A DNA stretch of 35,490 nucleotides from Leisingera sp. ANG-M7 (GTDB taxonomy: Bacteria; Pseudomonadota; Alphaproteobacteria; Rhodobacterales; Rhodobacteraceae), in the NCBI RefSeq assembly GCF_000813965.1, contig NZ_JWLI01000015.1, positions 1 through 35,490 of the forward strand. Direction: 5' to 3'. The notes beneath the pieces are model-generated. The model had not been told where the DNA came from. It did no database searches and saw only the letters and a program-made list of their open reading frames with translations. How positions within the stretch are numbered: position 1 is the stretch's first letter; each line of letters begins with the position of its first letter. Shown piece by piece: positions 14,732 to 23,324 of the stretch. The translations under genes were made by a program, and so were the position numbers.

Positions 14732-17079
14732 TACGCGTGGCGTTCGGATCGGTGCCCAAAGACAGCGGCACCTTCACCTTCTACCGCAACATGCGGCCTG
14801 CGCTGCTGGAGCATGGCATCGATCTGCGCTGTGTCACGGCGGGCCGGGATCAGGCCAGCTTGACCGTGCCGGCCTTCGCCGATGACGGCTGCGTCCTGCT
14901 GGCCGGGAAAAGCACAAGCCTGAAAGAACAGGCCCGCGCGTTTGCCGGGTGGTGCGAGGCCGAACAGATCGCCGCAGTGTTCGGCGTCAACTCGCCCGCC
15001 ATCCTGAGCGCCTTGCCGCATCTGCCCGCAAAGGTGCGGGTCCTGGCCCGCTGCGCCAACGGGTTTGAGGAAGGCTACCGGCTGACCCTGACCGGCCGGG
15101 AGCGGCTGGCCCGGATTGTGGCGCTGACGCCGCGGCTGCAGGACGACCTGATCAGCACCTATGGCGTCAGCCCGGACAAGATCGCCCTGATCCCCAACGG
15201 GGTGCCGGCGAACCGGTTCGCCGCGGCGGCCCGGGCGGTGCGGGGCCGGGACGGGGTTCTGAGGCTGGGGTTCCTTGGCAGGCTGGAGCACCGGCAGAAG
15301 GGGGTCCTGCACCTGCCTGCCATCCTGCGCCACCTGGAAGATGCCAAAGTGCGGTTCCGGCTGCAGATCGCAGGGCAGGGCAAGGACGGGCCGGCCCTGC
15401 GCAAAGCCTTTGCCGGACTGGCGGACCCGGGCGCCGTGCGCTTCCTCGGCAGCCTGTCCCCGGAGGAGATCCCGGGGTTCCTGGAAGACACCGATGTCTT
15501 TCTGTTCCCGTCGCATTTCGAAGGCTGCCCGAACGCCTTGCTGGAAGCGATGGCCGCAGGCGCCGTCCCGGTGGCCTGGCAACTGCCGGGCATCACCGAT
15601 TTCCTGATCGATGCAGGCGAAACCGGCTTCCTGGCGGAGACCGGCGATACTGCGGGATTCGCGAAACAGATCGAAGGCCTGGCAAAGGACCCGGCTCAGC
15701 TGGCAGCGATGAGCCAGGCCGTGTCCGCGGCAGCCCGCAGCCGGTTTTCGCGCGAAATCTGCGTGCAGGCCTATGCCCGGCTCTTTCAGGCGGTGATGTC
15801 GGAACCGCCCCCGGCGTGGCAGCCCCTGCCCTGGGAGGCCTTTGCGGTGCCCGCGCTGTTCAAGCAGCACCCTCTGGCCCGGTTCCTTCCGGAAAAGCAG
15901 CGCAAGGCCTTGCGCAGCGGCCTCAACAGGCTCCGCCGGCGCCCGCCGCCGGCTTCGGCACCGGCACCGGCCGTTCCAGACCCGGCGGCGCGGCCGCGGG
16001 TTTTCCAGATCATCAACAGCATTGACATGAAACGCGGCGGCGCCGAGCGGATGGCCCGCAGCCTGCATGGCCAGCTTCGCTCAGAAGGACTCGAGGCGCA
16101 TCTGGTCTCGCTGGAGGGTTTCGGCGATGGCGGCGTGCCGGAGGGGGCGGTGTCGCTTGGGGCCGGCAGCCCGTATGACCCCCGCGCGTTCTGGCGGCTG
16201 GCCGCCTATGCCCGGCGGCACATCCGCCCCAGCGACGTTGTGCATGCGCATCTGTTTCCTGCCAGCCTGTACCTGTCGCTCCTGGTGCGGAGCGGCATGA
16301 TCGGCGCCCCGGCTCTGTTCACCGAGCACAGCACCTCGAACAACCGCCGGTCCAGCCTGTTCGGGCGGGCCATCGACAGGCAGGTCTACGGCGCCTTCAA
16401 GCAGATCATTGCCATCAGCCAGGGGGTCCGGTCCGAACTGGGCAAGGCACGCCCCTGGGTCAAGGAGGTGACCGTTATTCCCAATGGCTGCCGGCTGTTT
16501 TTCGACACACCGATCGCGCATGAGCCCGGAGAGAAGCCTTTGACCGTGCTGTCGGTCGGCCGCCTGTCCCCGGCCAAGAACTTCGACGCAGCCCTGGAAG
16601 CCCTGGCGCAGCTGGCGCCCTGCAGCCTGCGCTATGTCATTGCCGGCGACGGGCCGGAGCTTGAGGCGCTGCGCCGCACCGCCGCCCGGCTTGGCATATC
16701 CGGTTCAGTGGAGTTTGCGGGATATGTGCCCGACATCCGGGCACTGCTGCAGGAGGCGGACATCTTCCTGCTGCCGTCCTTGTGGGAAGGGTTCGGGCTG
16801 GCCGCGGTCGAAGCCATGAACGCGGCCTTGCCGGTCATTGCCTCCGATGTTGCGGGGCTGCGCGAGGTTGTCGGCCCGGACGGGCAGGCCGCCCTTCTGA
16901 TCGATCCGGCGCAGCCTGCCAGCATTGCAGCAGCCATCCGCCGCCTGGCGGCGTCGCCGGACTTGCGCAGGCAGCTGGGGCAGAACGGCTTTGAACGGTC
17001 GCAGGCCTTCAGGATCGAAGACTTCGTCAGCGCCCATCTGAACCTCTATGCAAAAGTGAGGCATGGCTATGGCTTATAG
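14728..17079 (+). CDS. Two family 4 glycosyltransferases fused in one protein
   Basis: The 783-residue product is about twice the length of a normal GT4 and holds two complete GT-B enzymes. The first covers about 1-400, with its C-terminal E-x7-E motif at Glu265 and Glu273 (HFEGCPNALLEAMAAG). The second covers about 425-783, with Glu687 and Glu695 (WEGFGLAAVEAM) and an N-terminal KRGGAERM loop typical of the family. A basic then Pro/Ala-rich linker (about 402-424) joins them. Both active sites look intact, so it should add two sugars in sequence to the lipid-linked unit. GTG 14728 is chosen because GGGAG precedes it at 14716-14720. It overlaps the next gene by 11 bases. No stop or frame slip is visible at the linker, so the fusion looks real rather than a sequencing artefact. 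Confidence 0.9.
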   Translation: MIRVAFGSVPKDSGTFTFYRNMRPALLEHGIDLRCVTAGRDQASLTVPAFADDGCVLLAGKSTSLKEQARAFAGWCEAEQIAAVFGVNSPAILSALPHLPAKVRVLARCANGFEEGYRLTLTGRERLARIVALTPRLQDDLISTYGVSPDKIALIPNGVPANRFAAAARAVRGRDGVLRLGFLGRLEHRQKGVLHLPAILRHLEDAKVRFRLQIAGQGKDGPALRKAFAGLADPGAVRFLGSLSPEEIPGFLEDTDVFLFPSHFEGCPNALLEAMAAGAVPVAWQLPGITDFLIDAGETGFLAETGDTAGFAKQIEGLAKDPAQLAAMSQAVSAAARSRFSREICVQAYARLFQAVMSEPPPAWQPLPWEAFAVPALFKQHPLARFLPEKQRKALRSGLNRLRRRPPPASAPAPAVPDPAARPRVFQIINSIDMKRGGAERMARSLHGQLRSEGLEAHLVSLEGFGDGGVPEGAVSLGAGSPYDPRAFWRLAAYARRHIRPSDVVHAHLFPASLYLSLLVRSGMIGAPALFTEHSTSNNRRSSLFGRAIDRQVYGAFKQIIAISQGVRSELGKARPWVKEVTVIPNGCRLFFDTPIAHEPGEKPLTVLSVGRLSPAKNFDAALEALAQLAPCSLRYVIAGDGPELEALRRTAARLGISGSVEFAGYVPDIRALLQEADIFLLPSLWEGFGLAAVEAMNAALPVIASDVAGLREVVGPDGQAALLIDPAQPASIAAAIRRLAASPDLRRQLGQNGFERSQAFRIEDFVSAHLNLYAKVRHGYGL

Positions 17080-18448
17080 ACCTCACGGCGCAACCCCGGG
17101 CATTGGCCTGTTCGCCATCTTCGTGTTTGTCCTTGTTGCGGTGCCGAAGCTGAATTTCAAACTTGGCCCCGTGCCTGTCTACATCATAGACCTGCTGATC
17201 CTGGCACTGATCCTGAAAGCCCTGAGCCTGCCTGCGTTCCGCACCCGCAGGATGTTTTCCGGGACCGTCAAGGTGATCCTGTTTCTCGCCCTCACCAGCG
17301 AGCTGATCGGAGTTCTGACCTTCGGCACCTTCCAGGACACATTGTATATTTCCATCCGCACCTGCCTGGCCTTCAGCGTTTTCTTCGTCACCGGACAGAT
17401 GGTGCGGACGCCGCAGGATGTGTCCGTCATCCTGCGCGCGGCAGTGCTAGGGATGCTGATCACCGCGTCCTTGATGGTCCTTTCTTCGCTGCCCATGACA
17501 CGGGTCCTTGTGGTGGACATGGTGTTTTCAAACACCTTCCTCGAGCCCGCTGCGGAAGGGGTGGGCGCACATTACAGCGCCGGGGACAGCGGTGTCCGCG
17601 GCAGGACCCTGGTCGGCGTTTCGATACTTGGCGCCTCCTTCATCAATGCCTGCTGGCCGCTTGCGGCGCTGCTGCTGCGCTGGCCGTGGCGGCTGGGACC
17701 GGTCTGGCGGGGGATCACGCTGGCCGCCTGCCTGCTGGCGCCAATGGGGGTTGTGATGAGCTATTCCCGCGGGCCGATCCTGGGCAGCCTGCTCATCCTG
17801 CTGACAGTTCTGATCTACGGATTCAAATATGTGCGGCGGGGAATTTTGCTTCCGGTTGCGGTCAGCACCACGGTCATTCTGGCCGTGGGCATTTCCTCCC
17901 AGCTCTTTTTCTTCGACCGCCTGTCGAACCGCAGCCAGGCGGTGCTGGAAAACCCCTTTCAGGATGAGCGCGAAAGCGAACGTGTTCTGGCCTATGTCGA
18001 GCCGTTCCAGCACGTTGCCAGGAAACCGCAGTTCCTGGTTCTGGGGGAGGGGGTGACCGTCAGGTATTCGGACAGCTGGGTGGTTCCCGAACAGGCCGGC
18101 AAGGCGACGCATGCAACCTTTGCGATGGCCTATTACAGCTACGGGATGCTGGCAGCGCTCCTCTACGGGGCCCTCATGCTGAGGGCGCTTCACGCCGCCG
18201 GCAGGCGCGCCAGGCGCAAATATTCCTTTACCGGATTGCTGTCGCAGTCACTGCTGCTGTCCGCCATCGCGCTGCTGCCGTGGGTCGCGTTCGGGCATGC
18301 TCCGGTCTCGACCCCGCGCGGCGCAATGCTTTTCTTCCTGATCATTGGCCTTATTTCGTCTCTTGCGAACTTTTCCGAAGTGCCGCGGCCGGTCAAACCA
18401 GCGAAACGGAGGCTTCATGCCCAGCATCGTGCTCCTGCTCTCAGATAA
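17069..18448 (+). CDS. Wzy-type polysaccharide polymerase / O-antigen ligase-like membrane protein
   Basis: A polytopic membrane protein of 459 residues with about ten to twelve hydrophobic helices. It shows the YSRGP motif (232-236) typical of Wzy_C/O-antigen ligase proteins. A long periplasmic loop before the last helices (roughly 255-345) holds HATFAMAYYSYG near its end. Such proteins join lipid-linked repeat units on the periplasmic side or ligate the chain to an acceptor. In an EPS cluster with a Wzc-like protein, polymerase is the better guess. Two ATG codons compete: 17063 is only one base from GTGAGG (17056-17061), while 17069 has seven bases of spacing and is chosen. The C-terminus is basic. 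The gene overlaps the upstream GT4 fusion by 11 bases and the downstream sulfotransferase by 32. Confidence 0.85.
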   Translation: MAYRPHGATPGIGLFAIFVFVLVAVPKLNFKLGPVPVYIIDLLILALILKALSLPAFRTRRMFSGTVKVILFLALTSELIGVLTFGTFQDTLYISIRTCLAFSVFFVTGQMVRTPQDVSVILRAAVLGMLITASLMVLSSLPMTRVLVVDMVFSNTFLEPAAEGVGAHYSAGDSGVRGRTLVGVSILGASFINACWPLAALLLRWPWRLGPVWRGITLAACLLAPMGVVMSYSRGPILGSLLILLTVLIYGFKYVRRGILLPVAVSTTVILAVGISSQLFFFDRLSNRSQAVLENPFQDERESERVLAYVEPFQHVARKPQFLVLGEGVTVRYSDSWVVPEQAGKATHATFAMAYYSYGMLAALLYGALMLRALHAAGRRARRKYSFTGLLSQSLLLSAIALLPWVAFGHAPVSTPRGAMLFFLIIGLISSLANFSEVPRPVKPAKRRLHAQHRAPALR

Positions 18449-19370
18449 GCGTTCTGGCTCAACGATGTTTCAGGACGAAATCTGCCGGCATCCCGCCGTT
18501 CAGACCGTGCCCTATTCGCCGCATTCCAATCTGGAGACCCATTGGTGGCTGATGGCGGCGGTGCTGCTGCGGCGCCCGGATCAGCTGTTCAGCGCGGGAC
18601 AGGCATACAGCGGCTATGGCAGCCCGGCGAATGCCCGCGCCTATATGGTGGATCTGCTGGCGCGATGCGTACCGGATTTTCAGCCGCCGGAAGACGCCCG
18701 GGCCCTGGTCTTCGAGGGTTGGGAAGCCTTGTGCCGCACCTATGCGCGCCCGGTGTTCTTTGAAAAATCGCCGCAGTTCATTGCCAACTGGGCGGCCCTG
18801 AGCCTGATCCTGGAATGGATGCAGGCCACCGGGTTTGACGTGAAGATCGTGACAATGGTCCGCAACCCGCACGGCACGCTGTATTCCGCCGCCGCGCTCT
18901 TCGGCACCGATCCCGGCGAGCGGCAATACGGCTGGCTCGAACTCAGCCGCAATCTGCTGGCATTTGAACAGATGCTGCCCGAAGGCAAGCTCCTGCGGGT
19001 CCGCTACGAGGATCTGGTGCAGGAGCCCGCTGAAGGCTTTGCCGCAATCTGCCGGTTCATCGGCATCGGGCCTGACCCCCGGGTCGGCTCCGGCACGCAT
19101 GCGAAATCCTCCGGGAAATGGAAACAGGACGGCAGCTACACGCTGCAGCTTGATCCGGCGGTTCAGCAGATCGCCCGGCACTTTGGCTACAGCAGCGCAG
19201 ATCTGGCCAATCCGCAGGGCGCCGCTGCAGGCGGGGAGCGGAAACCGCTCAGGCGCCGGTCGCCCCGGCTGCATGCCAACCGGCTCAGGGACAGGCTTGT
19301 GCAGCCGGCCCTGCTGCGCCTGCGCAGCGCATTCGGCCGGAAACCGGCAAAAGACGATTCACTTAGGTAA
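18417..19370 (+). CDS. PAPS-dependent sulfotransferase (first of two)
   Basis: The 317-residue protein has the 5'-phosphosulfate-binding loop SDKRSGSTM (residues 9-17) right at its N-terminus. The 3'-phosphate-binding segment [10 protein letters not shown] includes Arg149 and Ser157. Enzymes of this family move sulfate from PAPS to a hydroxyl group, here probably a sugar of the EPS. Start ATG 18417 is chosen because GGAGG (18408-18412) precedes it; an upstream ATG at 18345 lies deep inside the polymerase gene and has no such site. The 32-base overlap with the polymerase gene and the 17-base gap to the decarboxylase gene point to one operon. The C-terminal 60 residues are basic and may contact membrane or polymer. 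Whether it acts before or after flipping is unknown; the lack of a signal peptide suggests the cytoplasm. Confidence 0.88.
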   Translation: MPSIVLLLSDKRSGSTMFQDEICRHPAVQTVPYSPHSNLETHWWLMAAVLLRRPDQLFSAGQAYSGYGSPANARAYMVDLLARCVPDFQPPEDARALVFEGWEALCRTYARPVFFEKSPQFIANWAALSLILEWMQATGFDVKIVTMVRNPHGTLYSAAALFGTDPGERQYGWLELSRNLLAFEQMLPEGKLLRVRYEDLVQEPAEGFAAICRFIGIGPDPRVGSGTHAKSSGKWKQDGSYTLQLDPAVQQIARHFGYSSADLANPQGAAAGGERKPLRRRSPRLHANRLRDRLVQPALLRLRSAFGRKPAKDDSLR

Positions 19371-19387
19371 CCAGGCGTGGAGTCATA

Positions 19388-20365
19388 ATGAGTATTAACA
19401 AACAGGTATTGGTGACAGGCGGCGCAGGTTTTATCGGCTCTCATTTGATCGACCGGCTGATCGCGGACGGCACCGACGTCTTGTGCGTCGACAATTTTTA
19501 CACGGGAACAAAACCCAACATCTACCACCTGAAGAACAACGTCCATTTCGAGCTGATACGCCACGACGTCACCTTCCCGCTCTATGTCGAGGTGGACGCG
19601 ATCTTCAATCTCGCCTGCCCGGCCTCGCCGGTCCACTACCAGCACGACCCGATCCAGACCACGAAGACCAGCGTGCATGGCGCCATCAACCTGCTGGGGC
19701 TGGCCAAGCGGCTCAAGTGCCCGATCCTGCAGGCCTCCACCAGCGAAGTCTACGGCGATCCCAAGGTGAACCCGCAGCGCGAAGACTACTGGGGCAATGT
19801 CAACCCGATCGGCCCGCGGTCCTGCTACGACGAGGGCAAGCGCTGTGCGGAGACGCTGTTCTTCGATTATCACCGGCAGACCGGGCTGGACGTCAAAGTG
19901 GCGCGCATCTTCAACACCTACGGACCCAGAATGCATCCCAATGACGGGCGCGTGGTGTCGAATTTCATCGTGCAGGCGCTGAAAGGCGAGCCGATCACGC
20001 TGTTCGGCGACGGCATGCAGACCCGGTCATTCTGCTATGTCAGCGACCTGGTTGACGCGCTTGTCCGCTTCATGGCGGCCGGACCCGGCTGCCACGGGCC
20101 GATGAACCTGGGCAACCCGGTCGAGATCACCATCCGCGAACTGGCGGAACGGGTGGTGGAGATGACCGGCTCGCAGTCCGAGATCGTCTACCGGCCGCTG
20201 CCGCAGGATGACCCGATGCAGCGCCGCCCGGATATTTCCCTGGCCAAGCGCGAGCTGGACTGGGCGCCTGCGGTTGCGCTGGAAGAAGGGCTGGGCAAGA
20301 CAATCGACTATTTCGACGGCCTCTTGTCAAAACCAGGCAGCGGCATGGCCGGGGCCGCCCGATGA
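19388..20365 (+). CDS. UDP-glucuronate decarboxylase (UDP-xylose synthase)
   Basis: This 325-residue short-chain dehydrogenase oxidises and decarboxylates UDP-glucuronate to UDP-xylose. Visible are the NAD-binding GGAGFIGSH (11-19), the [10 protein letters not shown] stretch that marks this subfamily, STSE (117-120), and the catalytic Tyr147-Lys151 pair in YDEGK. The [10 protein letters not shown] segment is also typical. It lacks the extra formyltransferase domain of ArnA. The presence of this gene suggests that xylose is a building block of the polymer. GGAG (19379-19382) sits five bases before the ATG, and the stop overlaps the next start by four bases (ATGA). A related 4-epimerase or 4,6-dehydratase is the alternative, but the PASPVHYQ motif argues strongly for the decarboxylase. 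Confidence 0.93.
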   Translation: MSINKQVLVTGGAGFIGSHLIDRLIADGTDVLCVDNFYTGTKPNIYHLKNNVHFELIRHDVTFPLYVEVDAIFNLACPASPVHYQHDPIQTTKTSVHGAINLLGLAKRLKCPILQASTSEVYGDPKVNPQREDYWGNVNPIGPRSCYDEGKRCAETLFFDYHRQTGLDVKVARIFNTYGPRMHPNDGRVVSNFIVQALKGEPITLFGDGMQTRSFCYVSDLVDALVRFMAAGPGCHGPMNLGNPVEITIRELAERVVEMTGSQSEIVYRPLPQDDPMQRRPDISLAKRELDWAPAVALEEGLGKTIDYFDGLLSKPGSGMAGAAR

Positions 20366-21207
20366 GCCCGTTTGAACGCCCCTCCGCCACCCTGGGCGTT
20401 GTGGCCATCAGCTACAACGAGGAAGAGGATCTGCCCGGTTTCCTGGCCAACCTGCTCGGCTGGGTCGATGAAATCATCATTGTGGACGACGGATCGAGCG
20501 ACCGCACCGAGGAGATCTGCGCGGCGGCCGGCGGCACTGTCCGCTTTCTCCGCTCGCCGCGCCAGCCCGGCGAATATTACAGCGACCAGCGCAACAAGGG
20601 CATCGACGCCGCGGCCAGCGACTGGCTGCTGCATATGGATATCGATGAACGCGTCTCCCGCGAGCTGGCCCGCGAAATCCGGAACGCCATCAAAGATGAG
20701 CAGATGGATGGCTACCGCTTCCGGCGCCTCAACCATTTCATGCACCGGCCGATGCATGGCGGCGGCTGGCAGGACTGGAACCTGATCCACCTGGCCCGGC
20801 GTGATTTGTTCCGCTTCGGCGGCATGTTCCACGAGACCTGCCACCTGGATGCGCCCGCTGAGCGGGTCGGCCAGCTCAGCGGCAGGATGATCCACTTCAA
20901 TGAGCATAATTTTGAAAAGCGCCTGAAGAAAAGCTCGACCTATCTGGAGGAGACCGTCAAGCACGTCGAACAGAGCAAACGGCAGATCCGCGGCTGGCAG
21001 ATCCTTTGGGCGCCGGCCAAGGAATTCCTGAAGAAGTATTTTTACAAGAAGGGGTTTCTCGATGGCACCCCGGGGCTGATTTCGGCGCTGCATTCGGCCA
21101 CTGCCGTGTTCCGCACCTATGCGCTGGTCTGGGACCGGCAGAACCGCATTTCGCGCGCAGAGCTGGAGCGGCAGGTGTCCTGGGCCGCGGCGGACCGCAA
21201 TGGCTGA
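20362..21207 (+). CDS. Family 2 glycosyltransferase (WaaE-like)
   Basis: The 281-residue protein opens with [20 protein letters not shown] with Asp42-Asp43, and MDIDE (92-96) as the metal-binding DXD. The short form with [12 protein letters not shown] and MDIDERVS resembles the WaaE/KdtX group of GT2 enzymes. It probably adds a sugar to the growing lipid-linked chain on the cytoplasmic face. Residues about 195-250 are rich in Lys and aromatic residues and may lie on the membrane. The ATGA overlap with the decarboxylase gene implies translational coupling. Sugar specificity cannot be read. Confidence 0.88.
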   Translation: MSPFERPSATLGVVAISYNEEEDLPGFLANLLGWVDEIIIVDDGSSDRTEEICAAAGGTVRFLRSPRQPGEYYSDQRNKGIDAAASDWLLHMDIDERVSRELAREIRNAIKDEQMDGYRFRRLNHFMHRPMHGGGWQDWNLIHLARRDLFRFGGMFHETCHLDAPAERVGQLSGRMIHFNEHNFEKRLKKSSTYLEETVKHVEQSKRQIRGWQILWAPAKEFLKKYFYKKGFLDGTPGLISALHSATAVFRTYALVWDRQNRISRAELERQVSWAAADRNG

Positions 21208-22171
21208 TGCGCCGCCACAGGTTTCGGTGGTTGTGCCCACCTACAACCGGGGCCACCTGATTTGCGAGGCGCTGGACAGCGTCCAGGCGCAGAGCTTCCG
21301 CGGCCTGGAAATCATCGTCATCGACGACGGCTCGGCGGATGACACCGCGGCGCGGGTCAGCGCCTGGGCAAAGACGGTGCCGCTGCCGGTGGTGTATGAA
21401 AAACAGGCGAATGCGGGCGGCAATGCGGCCCGCAACCGCGGCATAGACAGGGCCCGCGGCCAGTTCGTTGCCTTCCTCGACAGCGACGACCTCTGGCATC
21501 CGCAAAAGATCGCAAAGCAGATGGCGCGGCTGGCAGAGCGCCCGGACTTCGGGGCGGTCTACTGCGGTTTGCGGGAAACCGATGCCGAAAACGGCCGGGT
21601 GATCGCGCAGCCGCATCATGCCTTCCCGGAGGGCGATCTGCTGAACGCCTTGCTGGTCCGCGATGTGACCGCACCGACCTCGGCCTATATCGTCCGCCGG
21701 CAGCTGCTGATCGAGGCCGGCAAGTTTGATCTTGATCTGGCCGCCCGGCAGGACTGGGACATGTGGATACGCCTTGCCCGGCTGGCCCCCATCGGCTGCG
21801 TTCCGGAGGTTCTGGTGGATCTGCGCCACCATTCAGGGCCGCGGACCGTTACCGACCCGGCGCGGGAGCTGCGCGCGCACAAGCGGATCCTGGCCAAATA
21901 TGCGGCGCTGCGGCGGCGCCGCGCCTGGTGGCTGCCGCTGGCGGCCCGGGCAGGGTTTCACCGCCGCACAGGGCGGGTGCAGTTCCATTACCTGGGCAGG
22001 CGCGGGACCGCCATCGGCCACTATCTGCTTGCGATCGCGCTGTGGCCGTTTGCAGCGGATTCCTGGGCCGCCCTGCTGGGCGCCTGTCTGCCCGCCGGGG
22101 CCCGCGGACGGCTCAGGCGCCGCTGGAACAGCGTATTCGGGAGGACCTTTCTTGCAATCCGCAACCATTGA
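21200..22171 (+). CDS. Family 2 glycosyltransferase
   Basis: A 323-residue GT2 enzyme: VVPTYNRGHLICEAL, IDDGSADDT with Asp42-Asp43, the NAGGNAARNRGI loop and the metal site LDSDD (93-97), followed by QDWDMWIRLA as the probable catalytic-base region. The start is ATG 21200, overlapping the previous gene by eight bases; open sequence upstream lies inside that gene and is not used. After the catalytic domain comes a basic and hydrophobic tail (about 225-323) that may anchor it to the membrane. Likely role is one more sugar addition to the EPS unit. Confidence 0.88.
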   Translation: MADAPPQVSVVVPTYNRGHLICEALDSVQAQSFRGLEIIVIDDGSADDTAARVSAWAKTVPLPVVYEKQANAGGNAARNRGIDRARGQFVAFLDSDDLWHPQKIAKQMARLAERPDFGAVYCGLRETDAENGRVIAQPHHAFPEGDLLNALLVRDVTAPTSAYIVRRQLLIEAGKFDLDLAARQDWDMWIRLARLAPIGCVPEVLVDLRHHSGPRTVTDPARELRAHKRILAKYAALRRRRAWWLPLAARAGFHRRTGRVQFHYLGRRGTAIGHYLLAIALWPFAADSWAALLGACLPAGARGRLRRRWNSVFGRTFLAIRNH

Positions 22172-23324
22172 ACGCGCAGGCATGGTTCCCGGGCAGGGGC
22201 TGCGGGTTGCCTGTTTCGCCAATCAGTTCGGCGACCGGCAGGGGCACGGGCTGGCCCGCTACGCCCGCGAGCTGCTGCAGGCGCTGCGGGGCGTTGGCGG
22301 TCCTGAAATCATCCCCGTTGCCGGATGGTCGGGGCTGGAACCGGCGGCGCTGGCCGCGCGCCAGCAGGAGACCGGGCTGAAGCTCACAGGGCTGGGCCGC
22401 CGCGGCACCTCGCTGCTCTGGACGTTTCTCGGGCGCCCGTCCCTTGAGGCCTGCCTGGACGCGCCGGTCGACGTGGTCCACGCTGTGTCCCTCGGCTACC
22501 CGGTGGCCACCCGGAAGCCCCTGGTGGTGACAATTCACGATCTCGGCCCCCTGATCCATCCGGAATACTTCCGCAACACCCGCCCCTGGGTCATGAAGCG
22601 CAGCCTCGACCAGGCGGTGCGGCAGGCAGATATCATCACCTGCGTGTCGCAATACACCGCCGATACCGTCCGGGAGTATGTAGGCCCGGGGGTTGAGTCC
22701 CGTCTGCGCGTGGTGCTGGAAGGCGTGTCGGAGAATTTCTTCACCCCGGCGGATCCGGTGCTGCTGCAGCGGTTTGCCCTGCCATCCGGCGTGCCCTTCA
22801 TACTCTCCGCAGGGGCGGCCAGCCCGCGCAAGAACCTGGCCGGCCTGCTGCAGGCCATGACTGCTCTGGCAGACAGCATCCCGCACCATCTGGTGCTGGC
22901 CGGCGGCGCAGGCTGGGACAGCGGGGAAATTGCCCGGGCGCTTGCCGCACCGGCGCTGCGCAACCGCGTGCACAGCCTTGGCTATGTGTCCGACCCGGAG
23001 CTGCGGGCGCTGTACCAGGCGGCTGATCTTTATGTTCACCCGTCGCTGTTCGAAGGCTTCGGCCTGCCGGTTCTGGAAGCCATGGCCAGCGGCACCCCGG
23101 TTGTCGCCTCGGACCGGACCTCGCTGCCCGAAGTGGCGGGCCCGGCCGGATGCCTGTGCGATGCCTCGGACCCGGACGCCCTGGCCGCCGCCATCCTGCA
23201 GGTGTGCCGTTCCGGAGAGCTGCGCGCCCGCATGTCTGCGCAGGGCAGGCGCCGCGCCCGGCAATTCAGCTGGGCAGGCTGCGCCCGCACCATGGCCGGG
23301 ATTTACAGTGATGCCGCATCATGA
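22152..23324 (+). CDS. Family 4 glycosyltransferase, likely TTG start
   Basis: A GT-B enzyme of 390 residues with THDLGPLIHPEYF in the first half, the SAGAASPRKNL segment at the domain border and the E-x7-E motif in FEGFGLPVLEAMASG. These fit retaining GT4 enzymes of the mannosyltransferase type, which matters because GDP-mannose is made by ManC in this locus; the donor is still inference. TTG 22152 is chosen because GGGAGG (22139-22144) lies seven bases before it. The first ATG in frame, 22182, has only a weak site. With TTG the gene overlaps the previous one by 20 bases, like most pairs in this operon. Confidence 0.88.
   Translation: MQSATIERAGMVPGQGLRVACFANQFGDRQGHGLARYARELLQALRGVGGPEIIPVAGWSGLEPAALAARQQETGLKLTGLGRRGTSLLWTFLGRPSLEACLDAPVDVVHAVSLGYPVATRKPLVVTIHDLGPLIHPEYFRNTRPWVMKRSLDQAVRQADIITCVSQYTADTVREYVGPGVESRLRVVLEGVSENFFTPADPVLLQRFALPSGVPFILSAGAASPRKNLAGLLQAMTALADSIPHHLVLAGGAGWDSGEIARALAAPALRNRVHSLGYVSDPELRALYQAADLYVHPSLFEGFGLPVLEAMASGTPVVASDRTSLPEVAGPAGCLCDASDPDALAAAILQVCRSGELRARMSAQGRRRARQFSWAGCARTMAGIYSDAAS

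Noticed and set aside
13807-16068. 753-codon open frame on the minus strand
   Set aside because: It lies antisense to the flippase and GT4 fusion, has no recognisable domain and is explained by high GC with few stop codons in shadow frames.
18345-18416. Upstream start for the first sulfotransferase
   Set aside because: It lies inside the polymerase gene, lacks a ribosome site, and adds residues before the PSB loop that fit the polymerase frame shadow; GGAGG supports 18417.
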